Positions 33,896 to 42,941 of a stretch of DNA of 64,000 bases are shown here, piece by piece. Source of the DNA: Faecalicatena_A orotica (GTDB lineage: Bacteria > Bacillota > Clostridia > Lachnospirales > Lachnospiraceae); NCBI RefSeq assembly GCF_040545875.1, contig NZ_JBEPMR010000004.1. The stretch is one strand, 5' to 3'. How positions within the stretch are numbered: the stretch's first letter is position 1; the number at the start of each line of letters is the position of its first letter. The notes under the pieces were generated by a model, which made no database searches, was not told the origin of the DNA, and worked only from the letters and a program-made list of their open reading frames with translations. The position numbers and the translations under genes were made by a program.

Positions 33896-34822
33896 TCAAT
33901 GGCAGATGCCAACAACTGCTGTAATATTCCCATTCTTAGTTTCCACCCTAACCGTAGATGTTGGATTATCCCCTACGGTTCCGATGGTTTTGTCTCCGTC
34001 AATTTCAATTTGTTTCTGAAAATTTGTGGATATAGCACCGTTTTTTGTAATGGCTTCAAATTCAAATTCCAGCTTTTCCGGAAGTACCAGATTAATGTTA
34101 TCGTTTTTATTAAATAACATCAGATCGCCGTCAACGTTTGTGTAGCACACCGACAGTCTGCCGGAATTTTCTGCTGTAAATCTGCCGAAACCGATAGCTG
34201 ACTGAAATTCAGCATTGCCGCTGGTAGAAGTATAGGTGACACTTCCGTCTATTTCTTTACACATAACATTTCCGCATGTGGTTTTAATCCAGATCGACTC
34301 TGCCGTTAAACTGCCTAATTTGAACGTACCGCTTGTTGATGACAGATGCATCTGATCTGCCTGTGCGTGGCTGACCTGTACGGTTCCCGATGTACTGTCA
34401 ATCTGGAGATCTGATACATTTAAATCGATATCAGATAAATTAATGTTTCCGTCCGTCGTTGTAATTGAAAGATTGTTTTGATAGGACAATGGTAGATAAA
34501 TTTCAATATGACGGTTAAAATCGCCTTTAAAAATCGGTTTCCCGCCTTCACTGATGTGAAGACTGTTTTTTCTCTGTTTTACTTTGGCAAAATAACTCTT
34601 CTTTTTTACCGTCATGTATTCCTTTATTATTAACGTATCGTCATCAGAATCATAAAAAGTGATGTCTTCCTCGTCATAGGATATCGTGATATCTGATACA
34701 TCAGTCAGAGAAAACCGTAATTCATTTGCAGTCTCATGGGTATCTGTCTTGGAACATCCTGCGAATAGCAGCAGGCAGAGTAATACAGGTGCACAAAATA
34801 TAACATGGTTTTTAGTTATCAT
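33896..34822 (-). CDS. DUF4097-family lipoprotein
   Basis: 308 aa, ATG 34822 with GGGGGAT. A signal peptide ends in the lipobox LFAGC (Cys at about 23). The rest consists of repeated beta-helix turns with STSGT/TTDGN/TTCGN/STSGN patterns, the hallmark of DUF4097 adhesin-like proteins. It would sit on the outer face of the membrane. A palindrome identical in pattern to that before the TetR gene 34897-35565 lies at 34843-34857, so that regulator probably controls it. In the family these proteins are often linked to envelope stress; that role is an inference here. Confidence 0.78.
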   Translation of the reverse strand: MITKNHVIFCAPVLLCLLLFAGCSKTDTHETANELRFSLTDVSDITISYDEEDITFYDSDDDTLIIKEYMTVKKKSYFAKVKQRKNSLHISEGGKPIFKGDFNRHIEIYLPLSYQNNLSITTTDGNINLSDIDLNVSDLQIDSTSGTVQVSHAQADQMHLSSTSGTFKLGSLTAESIWIKTTCGNVMCKEIDGSVTYTSTSGNAEFQSAIGFGRFTAENSGRLSVCYTNVDGDLMLFNKNDNINLVLPEKLEFEFEAITKNGAISTNFQKQIEIDGDKTIGTVGDNPTSTVRVETKNGNITAVVGICH

Positions 34823-34842
34823 AAATAATCCCCCACTTTCTA

Positions 34843-34857
34843 AATGAATTATTCATT
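34843..34857. promoter_or_regulatory. Operator of the third TetR regulator, before the DUF4097 gene
   Basis: AATGAAT and ATTCATT (perfect 7-bp arms, one base between) at 34843-34857, matching 35582-35596. Confidence 0.65.
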
Positions 34858-34896
34858 CATATTACTTGTAAAAATTAAAGGGCACTGTAAGCCCTG

Positions 34897-35565
34897 TTAA
34901 TTTTGTTTTTTATATGCTGCTGTAATATTATCTATACATATTTTTTTAGCGCTCTCCAACGAAATTTCACTTATTTCAAAAGAGGTGTAACGCATATCCA
35001 TAGCCCACCAGGACAGGGTTTCCGTGATATACATCACGTTCAGGTCCAGATCTTCCAATTGCCTGACATCTCCTCTGTCCATGAAGATAGATAAATACTG
35101 TCTCATGGCTGCAAAAAATTTCTTCCGATATTCCCGGTAATGATCACTTAAATATTTGAAATCAAAATAATTCTTCTCGATAAACAGACAGCCTACTGCG
35201 TATTGAGCCAAAAGATCAAAAGAATCAGAGATAAGTTCCCCGAAAGTATAACCGATAGCATTATTTTCAAGATGGCGGGAAAACTCTGTACCTATATCTT
35301 CAAATAACGTGACAATTTTAGTTTCAATTCCTATAAATAAATCATTTGTAATCGGACGTTCAAACTCGTGGTTTACAAAATCCGGATCAATGATTGAAGC
35401 CAATATGAAATTTAATATCTCCTTTTTCCCACTAAAATCGAGGTATATCGTACCAACAGAAACCCCTACAGCCTTGGCAATATGACTGATCTGTGTTTTA
35501 GAATACCCCTGCCTTAAGAACAGCATTGCCGCCGCATCAGCAGTAATTTTCATTCGTTCGTTCAA
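34897..35565 (-). CDS. TetR-family regulator (third)
   Basis: 222 aa. The start is taken as TTG 35565, since GAGGAGGGG lies just upstream and the TetR HTH begins soon after (AAAMLFLRQGYSKTQISHIAKAVGVSVGTIYLDFSGKKEIL). Frames to 35595 or 35661 run through the operator palindrome. The C-terminal ligand domain is about 150 residues with no assigned family. The same 15-bp palindrome occurs before this gene and before the DUF4097 lipoprotein gene 74 bases downstream. Autoregulation with the lipoprotein as target is therefore likely. Confidence 0.85.
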   Translation of the reverse strand: MNERMKITADAAAMLFLRQGYSKTQISHIAKAVGVSVGTIYLDFSGKKEILNFILASIIDPDFVNHEFERPITNDLFIGIETKIVTLFEDIGTEFSRHLENNAIGYTFGELISDSFDLLAQYAVGCLFIEKNYFDFKYLSDHYREYRKKFFAAMRQYLSIFMDRGDVRQLEDLDLNVMYITETLSWWAMDMRYTSFEISEISLESAKKICIDNITAAYKKQN

Positions 35566-35581
35566 AATCGCCCCTCCTCTG

Positions 35582-35596
35582 AATGAATCATTCATT
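35582..35596. promoter_or_regulatory. Operator of the third TetR regulator, before its own gene
   Basis: AATGAAT (35582-35588), C, ATTCATT (35590-35596), immediately upstream of the ribosome-binding site of the TTG-start TetR gene. Confidence 0.7.
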
Positions 35597-35675
35597 TTTA
35601 TAATTTTACATCTTTTCAGTGAAATTGTCAATATGAAAATAGTCCCCCTAGAAATTAGCAAGTTATCTATAGGTA

Positions 35676-35882
35676 CTATTTTTTATCAGTCAAACCTAAC
35701 ATATAATCGGCAGACACATTATAAAACTTGCAAAGAGCTACAAGATAAACAATCGGTATAGAACGCTTATCAAGTTCATATTGAGAATATGTTGTTTGAG
35801 CCACACCTAACAATTTGGATATTTTTTCTTGGGATAAATCCAGATCCTGTCGTAATTCTTTCATCCGTTCAGGATATTTCAT
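35676..35882 (-). CDS. XRE-family HTH protein (68 aa)
   Basis: A single Cro/C1 HTH domain: MKELRQDLDLSQEKISKLLGVAQTTYSQYELDKRSIPIVYLVALCKFYNVSADYMLGLTDKK. This is the whole protein, as in small solitary clostridial regulators. GAGATGATG precedes ATG 35882. It has no partner gene. The neighbouring TetR start lies about 110 bases away on the same strand. Its target is unknown. Confidence 0.82.
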   Translation of the reverse strand: MKYPERMKELRQDLDLSQEKISKLLGVAQTTYSQYELDKRSIPIVYLVALCKFYNVSADYMLGLTDKK

Positions 35883-36011
35883 ATGACATCATCTCATTAA
35901 TTACAGATTTTCTATTTACCCTTAAAAATTCGTTAAGGATTTGTCAACACTTTAAATACAAAAAAACAAAGGAAACACTAAATTTACAGCATTTCCTTTG
36001 CTTTACATAAG

Positions 36012-36082
36012 AGGCACAGACCGGATTTGAACCGGTGATCAGGGTGTTGCAGACCCACGCCTTACCACTTGGCTACTGCGCC
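36012..36082 (-). tRNA. tRNA-Cys (GCA)
   Basis: 71 bases fold into a cloverleaf: acceptor GGCGCAG with CTGTGCC, anticodon loop CTGCAAC with anticodon GCA, and a T-loop GGTTCAAATCC. Discriminator T, and the 3' CCA is not encoded. Confidence 0.93.
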
Positions 36083-36086
36083 ATAA

Positions 36087-36158
36087 TGACCCCGACGGGA
36101 ATCGAACCCGTGTTACCGCCGTGAAAGGGCGATGTCTTAACCGCTTGACCACGGGGCC
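36087..36158 (-). tRNA. tRNA-Glu (UUC)
   Basis: 72 bases. Acceptor GGCCCCG with CGGGGTC (one G-U pair), anticodon loop CTTTCAC with UUC, T-loop GGTTCGATTCC, discriminator A, no encoded CCA. It is 4 bases from tRNA-Cys, and the two are probably transcribed together (Glu first). Confidence 0.93.
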
Positions 36159-36285
36159 ATTGTACAATATTATGCCGCTGCTTTTGCAGTGACCGTTGTT
36201 TATATTATCATATCCTTTGGTAAATTGCAAGCCCTTTTCTAAGATTTTGCCCTTAGTTTATTTAATAAGTCAGTAAAACGTAAAA

Positions 36286-36322
36286 GAAAACACCCTCTAC
36301 TTTGACGAGTCAGGGTGTTTTC
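36286..36322. terminator. Strong hairpin between the tRNAs and the DUF3810 gene
   Basis: GAAAACACCCT (36286-36296) and AGGGTGTTTTC (36312-36322) are perfect 11-bp arms with A and T tracts. It can end the DUF3810 transcript on the minus strand. Confidence 0.75.
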
Positions 36323-36398
36323 TTAACATTCAGCAGGTCAACCACTTTTGGCGATTGCTCCTTTTATGTACTTAGAATAGCATAAATAATTGAAAAAG

Positions 36399-37496
36399 TC
36401 ATTTTTTAAAGTAAGCCACAATCAGGTCGACCATCCTTCCATAGCTCTGCACGCCGTCTGACTGTCCGTTTGCCTTGAGGTATGTATCGTTGACTTTATT
36501 AGAGACTTCGGCTACTGCACCGTCGTACTTTGCCCAGAACTGATTGTTGGCCTTTAGGTCAGCCTCCACGTTCCCGCCAAGCAGGGGGCGGACTTCTTCC
36601 CATGCTTCTGCATCGGCTCTGTGGAGCGCGTTCATGCTGTATACCCAGCCAGACAGGTACCCGCTGTACTGGAAGTCCACTCTTCCTGCGTCCTTGCATG
36701 CAAGAAATGCTATAAAGTTGGCTTCTTCTTCCTGCATGAATCCCCTGAGGTGGGACAATTCATGGCAGGCGGTAAATGGAATGTTGTAGGGCGTCATATC
36801 TTTGTTATAATTCGCTTCTACCGTGAAGGGAAGGTATATCCCTGTCAGTCCCTGATAAGATAGAATCTGGGATAGCAGAAGTTTCTTAGGCGGGGGATAG
36901 TAACCCGCCAGTTCCGGGTAGTGTGTCCCAAGCTGCTTCAGTGCCTCTACCGCTTCGTCACCTTCCGGGCCATCCAGCTGCATCACACCGGAGCCGTCCC
37001 GATTCACCCTGTCTGCCCTTGCGTTCACTTCATCTGTCAGCCGGATGCATACCTGCTTCAGATCGTCTGCCGTATATTCAGATGTATACAATCCTGCCTG
37101 TTCAGAAAAAGAATCGCTCTTGTAATTAATACCGCAGTTCATGACATAGAGAAAAAGCAGCACCGATGCTGTCAGAAAAAGTCCTGACGCCCATTTCAGC
37201 ATGACTGCACCACCCTGTTTCGACCGGAATGCCGACACACCTGCATGGATGAGTGTTCCAATCAGAAGTACGATCAGCGTATAAAAACACAGCTCTGACA
37301 GAGACCACGGGAATAAGCCTGAAAACCGGCCAAACGTGGATACGATGACAGGATAAATATGGGCAGAATACCACTCTGCCATATCAGGTGATTTTCCTGC
37401 CCATACTGTCATGGCCGCGCTTACTGCAAGCAAAATGCATCCTGCGGTCATTCGTTTTTCTATTGTATTATCCTTTTTTCTGCTGTTTTTTCTCAT
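36399..37496 (-). CDS. DUF3810 membrane protein, metalloprotease-like
   Basis: 365 aa. Three hydrophobic segments lie in the first 130 residues (MTAGCILLAVSAAMTVWA, LCFYTLIVLLIGTLIHAGV, SGLFLTASVLLFLYVMN). They are followed by an extracytoplasmic domain with TACHELSHLRGFMQEEEANFIAFLAC, a HExxH zinc motif with a downstream glutamate. That arrangement fits the DUF3810 family, suspected to be metallopeptidases. The substrate is unknown. The ribosome-binding site (GGGAATAAAG) is weak. It stands alone between terminators. Confidence 0.8.
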   Translation of the reverse strand: MRKNSRKKDNTIEKRMTAGCILLAVSAAMTVWAGKSPDMAEWYSAHIYPVIVSTFGRFSGLFPWSLSELCFYTLIVLLIGTLIHAGVSAFRSKQGGAVMLKWASGLFLTASVLLFLYVMNCGINYKSDSFSEQAGLYTSEYTADDLKQVCIRLTDEVNARADRVNRDGSGVMQLDGPEGDEAVEALKQLGTHYPELAGYYPPPKKLLLSQILSYQGLTGIYLPFTVEANYNKDMTPYNIPFTACHELSHLRGFMQEEEANFIAFLACKDAGRVDFQYSGYLSGWVYSMNALHRADAEAWEEVRPLLGGNVEADLKANNQFWAKYDGAVAEVSNKVNDTYLKANGQSDGVQSYGRMVDLIVAYFKK

Positions 37497-37665
37497 CTTT
37501 ATTCCCGGCTGCCTGTACCTGTTATCCTGTGTTTTTCAGTTCTTTTATTATTACATCACAGATACTTTCAGAAGTCAATAAACCATTACCACCCTGGTTT
37601 TAATTTCCATACGTAACATAATACAACCAGTAAGCAGGCCATCCGGAAATCCTGAAGCCCCTGAA

Positions 37666-39432
37666 CTACAGTCTCGCGTCAAACAATCCGCAGAAGCTGT
37701 CAATCGGATCGATCCCCTTGAATGCATCTTCCCCTTCCATCAGATCTTCTACGAGTGCATCGAATGTCGTATCTTTGGAATCATATGTGTTGATATAGGT
37801 GCGAACCTGAGGAATATCTGCGAGCATCGTCGGCTGTCCGCATCCGATCGCCACTACCGGAACCTCGAATACATACCACGGGATTTCCCCGCCCCCTTTT
37901 GATAATCCGAAGCTCGGTCTTCCGCCTGAAACATCACAGAGTGTAATGACAAGGTCCATGTCCTTTACGAAGTCGGCAATTGCATTCTTTCCTGCAAAAT
38001 ATAGGTTCACATCCGGTTTTTCCCCGGCCTCTATTTTCTTCTTCATCTGGTCCAGAGGGCTTTCATAGATGAAGGCATCAAATCCTTTGTCACACAGCCT
38101 TTGTTTTAAGGCCTCTGCCGGGTTTCCGCCGCCTGCTCCCATAAGCTTCATGAGGGCTGACATGCCATTCTCCGCGCCTTTTACATGCACGATCATAATT
38201 CTCTTATAGCGCTCAGGTGTAAGCGGAAGGACATCTTTGTCTTTATATTTTACAAGGGTGATGCAGTCATTGCTGATTGTCTTCTGCATTTCCTTATGCT
38301 CTTCTTTTCCAAGAACTGCATCTGCTGTTTCCGGCTGCGGCACAAGGTCTTCCTTTGCCTTTTTATGCAGGCCGAGATGTGCCTTCAGTCCGAGAATACG
38401 CGTTAAGGCCTCTCTCATTCTCTCTTCGCCGATCAAGCCATTCTTATATGCATCCAGCATCGTGTTAAAATCTTCATCCGGATCATTGAAGAACAGGAAC
38501 ATGTCACATCCTGAGTTGATAGATTTCGGAAGCATTTCCTTACGGGACATCCTGTCCGTCATGGCTACCATATGGGATGCATCCGTTACCACCATTCCAT
38601 TGAATCCGAGTTTCTCACGGAGAAGCACTGTCATAATCTCATGACTTAAAGTAGCAGGCATCATATCTTCATCCTTTAAGTCAGGATTGATTGCCTTTGC
38701 GTATTCCGGCAGCATGATATGTCCGCCCATAATGGCATCCAGACCTTTATCAATCAGAGTTTTATAAACCATTCCATAGGTTTTGTCCCACTCTTCTACA
38801 TCAAAATAGTTCACATTGTTGGACAGGTGCGCATCTCTGAAATCCTGTCCGTTTCCCGGGAAATGCTTGGCGGCACATGCAAACCCGTCAATCGTATGCG
38901 CACCTTCCAGATATGCGGCGCTCATACGTGCCACACGCTCTGCATCACCGCCGAATGCACGTGACACAACTTCTGTATTTTCCCAGTTGTACAGGATATC
39001 GCTGACCGGGGCGAAAGCCATATTGCAGCCGATCGCAGCCGCCTCCTCATTCGCCATTTTGCCAAGTGCAAATGCATATTCTTCCTTATCCGTTGCAGCA
39101 ATTTTAACACCGGAACCGATCATCGTTCCATCCGCACATGCCCCGTCCCCTCCTGCCTCAGTATTGCAGGCAATGAACAGCGGGACCTTTGCATATTTCT
39201 GAAGTTTGCGGTTCTGTTCCTGTATTGCTTTTCCCGGGGCCGGATTATAACGGCAGCCTCCGAGGTGGTACTTCTCCATCAATTCCTTCAGGTACTCTTC
39301 ATCATGAGATGCCGTCAGCTGGAAAAAAAGCTGTCCCACCTTCTCCTCTGCGCTCATACCGTCAATCGTTTCCTCTACCCACTTAATATCTTCCTCTGAT
39401 AAAAAATACGGGTTTTGTCTCAAATCTACCAT
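37666..39432 (-). CDS. GH3 beta-N-acetylglucosaminidase-like enzyme (NagZ-related)
   Basis: 588 aa, ATG 39432 with AGGAGAAT. The N-terminal TIM barrel has KHFPGNGQDFRDAH (189-202), where NagZ has KHFPGHG...DSH, and VVTDASH with nucleophile D284. The D200-H202 pair, the NagZ acid/base dyad, is kept. A second alpha/beta domain (about 390-560) is present, as in two-domain Gram-positive NagZ and Nag3-type phosphorylases. No signal peptide is seen. Likely substrates are cytoplasmic GlcNAc-containing sugars from wall or glycans; hydrolase versus phosphorylase cannot be decided. It is second in an operon after a HAD phosphatase. Confidence 0.82.
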   Translation of the reverse strand: MVDLRQNPYFLSEEDIKWVEETIDGMSAEEKVGQLFFQLTASHDEEYLKELMEKYHLGGCRYNPAPGKAIQEQNRKLQKYAKVPLFIACNTEAGGDGACADGTMIGSGVKIAATDKEEYAFALGKMANEEAAAIGCNMAFAPVSDILYNWENTEVVSRAFGGDAERVARMSAAYLEGAHTIDGFACAAKHFPGNGQDFRDAHLSNNVNYFDVEEWDKTYGMVYKTLIDKGLDAIMGGHIMLPEYAKAINPDLKDEDMMPATLSHEIMTVLLREKLGFNGMVVTDASHMVAMTDRMSRKEMLPKSINSGCDMFLFFNDPDEDFNTMLDAYKNGLIGEERMREALTRILGLKAHLGLHKKAKEDLVPQPETADAVLGKEEHKEMQKTISNDCITLVKYKDKDVLPLTPERYKRIMIVHVKGAENGMSALMKLMGAGGGNPAEALKQRLCDKGFDAFIYESPLDQMKKKIEAGEKPDVNLYFAGKNAIADFVKDMDLVITLCDVSGGRPSFGLSKGGGEIPWYVFEVPVVAIGCGQPTMLADIPQVRTYINTYDSKDTTFDALVEDLMEGEDAFKGIDPIDSFCGLFDARL

Positions 39433-39495
39433 GTTATTCTCCTTTCGTCCTGCCTCTCCTGTTATATGGCTTACTGTCAGCCGTCTTGTTTTTTA

Positions 39496-40332
39496 TTACT
39501 TCAGGTTATCCATAAACTCAGCTATCTTCTTCTCCTGATAGGCACCTTCATAACTTCCGTCAAAAAGCCTCAAAGCACCCTCGTTCCGAAACTCTTCCCA
39601 TGACTCATTTTCGTGGCGTACCAGAATCGGATAAAAGAACACCCCGTTTTTCGAGGCAGCTTCATAGTCCCCCGGCGCATCTCCTGTCATAAGCACATTC
39701 CTGACATTATATCCCTTTTTCACAAGTTCGCCGATACAGAATGCCTTGCTTCCCGTATCCTGTGCCAGTAAAATGTCGACATGTTTCAGCAGTCCGTACA
39801 ATTCCCATTCCTCTTCTACTGCCTGCAGATTCGCAGAAGAGACAATCGCAATATCCGCCTTTTCATGTGCCGCCGCAAGTGCTTCTTTAACACCTGCAAA
39901 AGGTTTTTTCACGTCAAACGGAAGATCATTAATCTTCTCATTCACCTTTACGGACCAGGAAAGAGCCTTTTTCAGGGCAATGCTTTCTTTCTCTCTGATC
40001 GCATCAGCCAGTGCCTGGTTTGACAGTTCACTGCTTTCCTCCACCCACTTTTCCAGCGCGGGCAGATCCTCTATTTCCATATACGTTTCATGAACCTCCC
40101 CCAGCATTTTGGCAAGGCCCTTAAAGCGGTTGATTCCCCGGGTCATGGTGTACAGGTTGATCTCATTCCACCTTTCAAGAATCGGCTCTTTCCACTGCTC
40201 AAGCCCCCACTCCTCCACCATACACGGACCAAAACACCGGATGTGCTTGATATCCATTGTATCCATTGCACAGCCGTCTGAATCCACACAGATTAAAAAC
40301 TCTTTCTTCTTTTCATAATTTTTCAGATTCAT
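39496..40332 (-). CDS. HAD-superfamily hydrolase
   Basis: 278 aa, ATG 40332 with GAGGAGTG. HAD motifs: VDSDGCAMDT (D17, D19; the D of DxD is followed by G, giving DSDG), AIVSSAN (motif II Ser), and LMTGDAPGDYEAA (motifs III/IV). An all-alpha cap of about 110 residues lies between motifs I and II, so it is a type C1 HAD. It presumably dephosphorylates a sugar phosphate made by or for the neighbouring GH3 enzyme. It lies first in the operon, opposite the AraC regulator. Confidence 0.82.
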   Translation of the reverse strand: MNLKNYEKKKEFLICVDSDGCAMDTMDIKHIRCFGPCMVEEWGLEQWKEPILERWNEINLYTMTRGINRFKGLAKMLGEVHETYMEIEDLPALEKWVEESSELSNQALADAIREKESIALKKALSWSVKVNEKINDLPFDVKKPFAGVKEALAAAHEKADIAIVSSANLQAVEEEWELYGLLKHVDILLAQDTGSKAFCIGELVKKGYNVRNVLMTGDAPGDYEAASKNGVFFYPILVRHENESWEEFRNEGALRLFDGSYEGAYQEKKIAEFMDNLK

Positions 40333-40493
40333 TTTTCACTCCTCTTTTTTCCGTCCTCACCGGAATCCCGGTTTACAATCCGGCTATGATGCCTTAACTG
40401 CCACACTGTATGACTTAATTTTAAATCTTTCTTACTATTTATGTGAGGATTATTTTTAGCAACAATCATACTTTTTTTATATATTCTTGTAAT

Positions 40494-40522
40494 TTGCACA
40501 AAATAATACGATAATAGATAAT
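40494..40522 (+). promoter_or_regulatory. Promoter of the second araC-type gene
   Basis: TTGCAC (40494-40499), 17-base spacer, GATAAT (40517-40522), 53 bases before the ATG. The rest of the 243-base divergent gap has no other clear motif apart from the HAD gene's ribosome-binding site. Confidence 0.5.
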
Positions 40523-40575
40523 AATACTACGATTTTTTATGAAAGTACTTTGTACCTATATGAGGAGGATTTATT

Positions 40576-41808
40576 ATGAAATATCACTCAGATCTTGAAT
40601 TGTTCCAGAAGCTCCTGCAGAATTTGCATTTGAATGTATCACTTTTAAAAAAATCATCTGACCCGGTCCCGGATATAACCCTTGGATTGTACAGCCTGAT
40701 CAAAACCGATTTTGATTTTCAGGGGCAGTTCTGGAACAGGATTGAACTATTTGAAGAAAACAAAATATACAGGGTTAATAATTCATTCTGGTACCGCTAT
40801 CTTCTATTTCAGCTTCCCGATACCGATGAACCCACATTTGCCCTGATCGGCCCGTATGCACTGATGAATATAAGTGAAAAAATGACTCTTGATACCGCCC
40901 GCAGGCTGAACCTTCCTGCTGCCCTGTATCCCCAGCTCCAAAAATTTTATGAGGGAATCCCACAGCTGAGTGACGAAAGTGTCCTTCTCTCTATCATTAA
41001 TGTGTTTGGCGAAAGATTCTGGGGCCGGATGGATAACTTTTCCCTGCAGGATGTGGAGAATTCTGTCATTGCCGATCTGGATCCCGTGGCAGAACGCCCG
41101 GATTATAAAGAACCTGAAGAAGCGCTCCTCAGTATGCAGATTCTGGAGGACCGCTACGCAGGCGAAAATGAACTGATGCTGGCCGTTTCCCAGGGGCAGA
41201 CACTCAAGGCAGAGGCCTTTCTTAACCGTTTTGGGCAGCAGGTCATGGAAAAACGCAGTGCCGACCCGATCCGGAACGAAAAAAACTACCTGATCATCCT
41301 CAATACACTGCTAAGGAAAGCAGCTGAAAATGGAGCTGTACACCCGCTCCATATTGACAGCCTGTCTTCCCGCTTTGCCCACAGGATTGAGATGCTGGCT
41401 GCTCTGGAGAACGTTCCTGCGTTACAAAAAGAAATGGTGCATAAGTACTGCCTGCTTGTAAAGAACCATTCCATGAAAGGATACTCCCTGCTCATCCAGA
41501 AGGTCCTCACCCGCATTGACTCAGACCTGACCGCGGACCTTGGCCTGAAGGCCCAGGCAGAACTGCTACAGGTAAATCCCAGCTATCTCTCTGCCCTCTT
41601 CAAAAAAGAAACCGGAAGCACCCTCACCGAATACGTCAATAAAAAACGCATAGAACACGCACTGTTCCTCTTAAACTCCACAAACATGCAGATACAGACA
41701 GTCGCCCAGTACTGCGGCATCGCAGACGTAAACTACTTCACCAAAACCTTCAAAAAACTAATCGGAAAAACCCCAAAAGAATACCGGGCAACACTAGGGC
41801 GCGTTTAA
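40576..41808 (+). CDS. AraC-family transcriptional regulator
   Basis: 410 aa, ATG 40576 with GAGGAGG. The C-terminal AraC domain (about 305-408) contains LGLKAQAELLQVNPSYLSALFKKETGSTLTEYVNKKR and the second HTH VAQYCGIADVNYFTKTFKKLIGKTPKEYR. The N-terminal 290 residues form a sensor region similar in layout to the first AraC regulator (8344-9537). It is divergent from the HAD/GH3 operon and is its likely regulator. Confidence 0.87.
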   Translation: MKYHSDLELFQKLLQNLHLNVSLLKKSSDPVPDITLGLYSLIKTDFDFQGQFWNRIELFEENKIYRVNNSFWYRYLLFQLPDTDEPTFALIGPYALMNISEKMTLDTARRLNLPAALYPQLQKFYEGIPQLSDESVLLSIINVFGERFWGRMDNFSLQDVENSVIADLDPVAERPDYKEPEEALLSMQILEDRYAGENELMLAVSQGQTLKAEAFLNRFGQQVMEKRSADPIRNEKNYLIILNTLLRKAAENGAVHPLHIDSLSSRFAHRIEMLAALENVPALQKEMVHKYCLLVKNHSMKGYSLLIQKVLTRIDSDLTADLGLKAQAELLQVNPSYLSALFKKETGSTLTEYVNKKRIEHALFLLNSTNMQIQTVAQYCGIADVNYFTKTFKKLIGKTPKEYRATLGRV

Positions 41809-41872
41809 CCAAACAGACCATACAGCCCCCCACCGGTACGTCCCTGACCACTTTTTGCAGGCGTCCGCCCCC

Positions 41873-42916
41873 TTACAAATCATCCACCAGCGCGCTGCTT
41901 TTCGCGTAGGCGGTGCTTCGTGCCTCGAAGAAGTCTGTTTTGATCATATTTGCATTTGAGAACTGGCTCACCCACTCCATACTTTCAGGTTCTTTTTCGT
42001 GCCCCTCGTAGATCGGCCCGAATCCGAGCCCCATGCATCTTAGGTTGCCCAGATATTGGATATAATCGGTCACCATGTCCCGGTTCAGTCCCTGTACTTC
42101 GTCCCCGATCACGTAATGCCCCCACCGGATCTCCTGTTCACAGCCTTCTTTGATCATTTCCCTGTAAATGCGTTCCTTATCGTCTGTGAACAGCTCCGGC
42201 TCTTCCTTTTTCAGTTCCATCAGAATGCTTCTAAACAGCCACAGGTGCGTGTTCTCATCGCGGTTAATGTAACGGATTTCCTGAACTGATCCGGGCATCC
42301 TGCGGTTTCTCCCCAGATTGTAGAAAAACATGAACCCGCTGTAAAAATAAACCCCCTCCAGTATATAGTTCGCCACTAAAGTCCGTACCAGCATTTCCGG
42401 GCTTTTTTCCTTCTGGAATTCATTGTACAGATTCCCGATGAATTCATTACGTTCCAGAAGATGCGCATCCTCTTTCCATTGGTAGAGCACATCGTTGCGC
42501 TCCTGAGGCTCACAGATCGTATCCAGCATGTAGCTGTAGCTCTGACTGTGCACTGCCTCCTGAAAGGTCTGGATGGACAGGCAAAGGTTTACTTCGTTTG
42601 CAGTAATGTATTCTCCAATATTGGGGAGATTTGCTGTCTGGATGCTGTCCAGAAAAATCAGGAAGGACAGAATCTTATCATATGCCCTCCGCTCTGGTTT
42701 CGGCAGCACCTTATAGTCCTTCATATCCACACTCAGGTTGATTTCTTCCGGCACCCAGAAGTTATTCATCGCCTGACGGTACCAGTCGCTGACCCAGTTA
42801 TATTTCATGTGGTTAAAATCATTCAGATTGGTGGTATTACCCCCGATCATTTTTCTTTTCGTTACTTCTGTATCCCCATCAGGATTGAACAGGGGCTTCT
42901 TTCTCAGTTCTGTCAT
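41873..42916 (-). CDS. nrdB: Class I ribonucleotide reductase, small subunit
   Basis: 347 aa from ATG 42916 (AAGGAG upstream); a longer frame overlaps the alpha gene and is rejected. The di-metal carboxylate pattern is seen in FLDSIQ (D90), FQEAVHSQSY (E120, H123), ANYILEGVYFYSGF and NRDENTHLWLF (E and H). Y127 occupies the position of the radical tyrosine (E-x-x-H-x-x-x-Y spacing as in E. coli NrdB). The protein generates the radical passed to the large subunit and needs oxygen for standard assembly. It is in an operon after the alpha gene. Confidence 0.92.
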   Translation of the reverse strand: MTELRKKPLFNPDGDTEVTKRKMIGGNTTNLNDFNHMKYNWVSDWYRQAMNNFWVPEEINLSVDMKDYKVLPKPERRAYDKILSFLIFLDSIQTANLPNIGEYITANEVNLCLSIQTFQEAVHSQSYSYMLDTICEPQERNDVLYQWKEDAHLLERNEFIGNLYNEFQKEKSPEMLVRTLVANYILEGVYFYSGFMFFYNLGRNRRMPGSVQEIRYINRDENTHLWLFRSILMELKKEEPELFTDDKERIYREMIKEGCEQEIRWGHYVIGDEVQGLNRDMVTDYIQYLGNLRCMGLGFGPIYEGHEKEPESMEWVSQFSNANMIKTDFFEARSTAYAKSSALVDDL

Positions 42917-42941
42917 TGTCGAATTTCTCCTTTTCTCTATG

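Noticed and set aside
15720..35900. Integrated mobile element or prophage
   Set aside because: Despite AT-rich accessory content there is no integrase, transposase, relaxase, phage gene or flanking direct repeat, and the tRNA genes at 36 kb are intact without a visible att duplicate.
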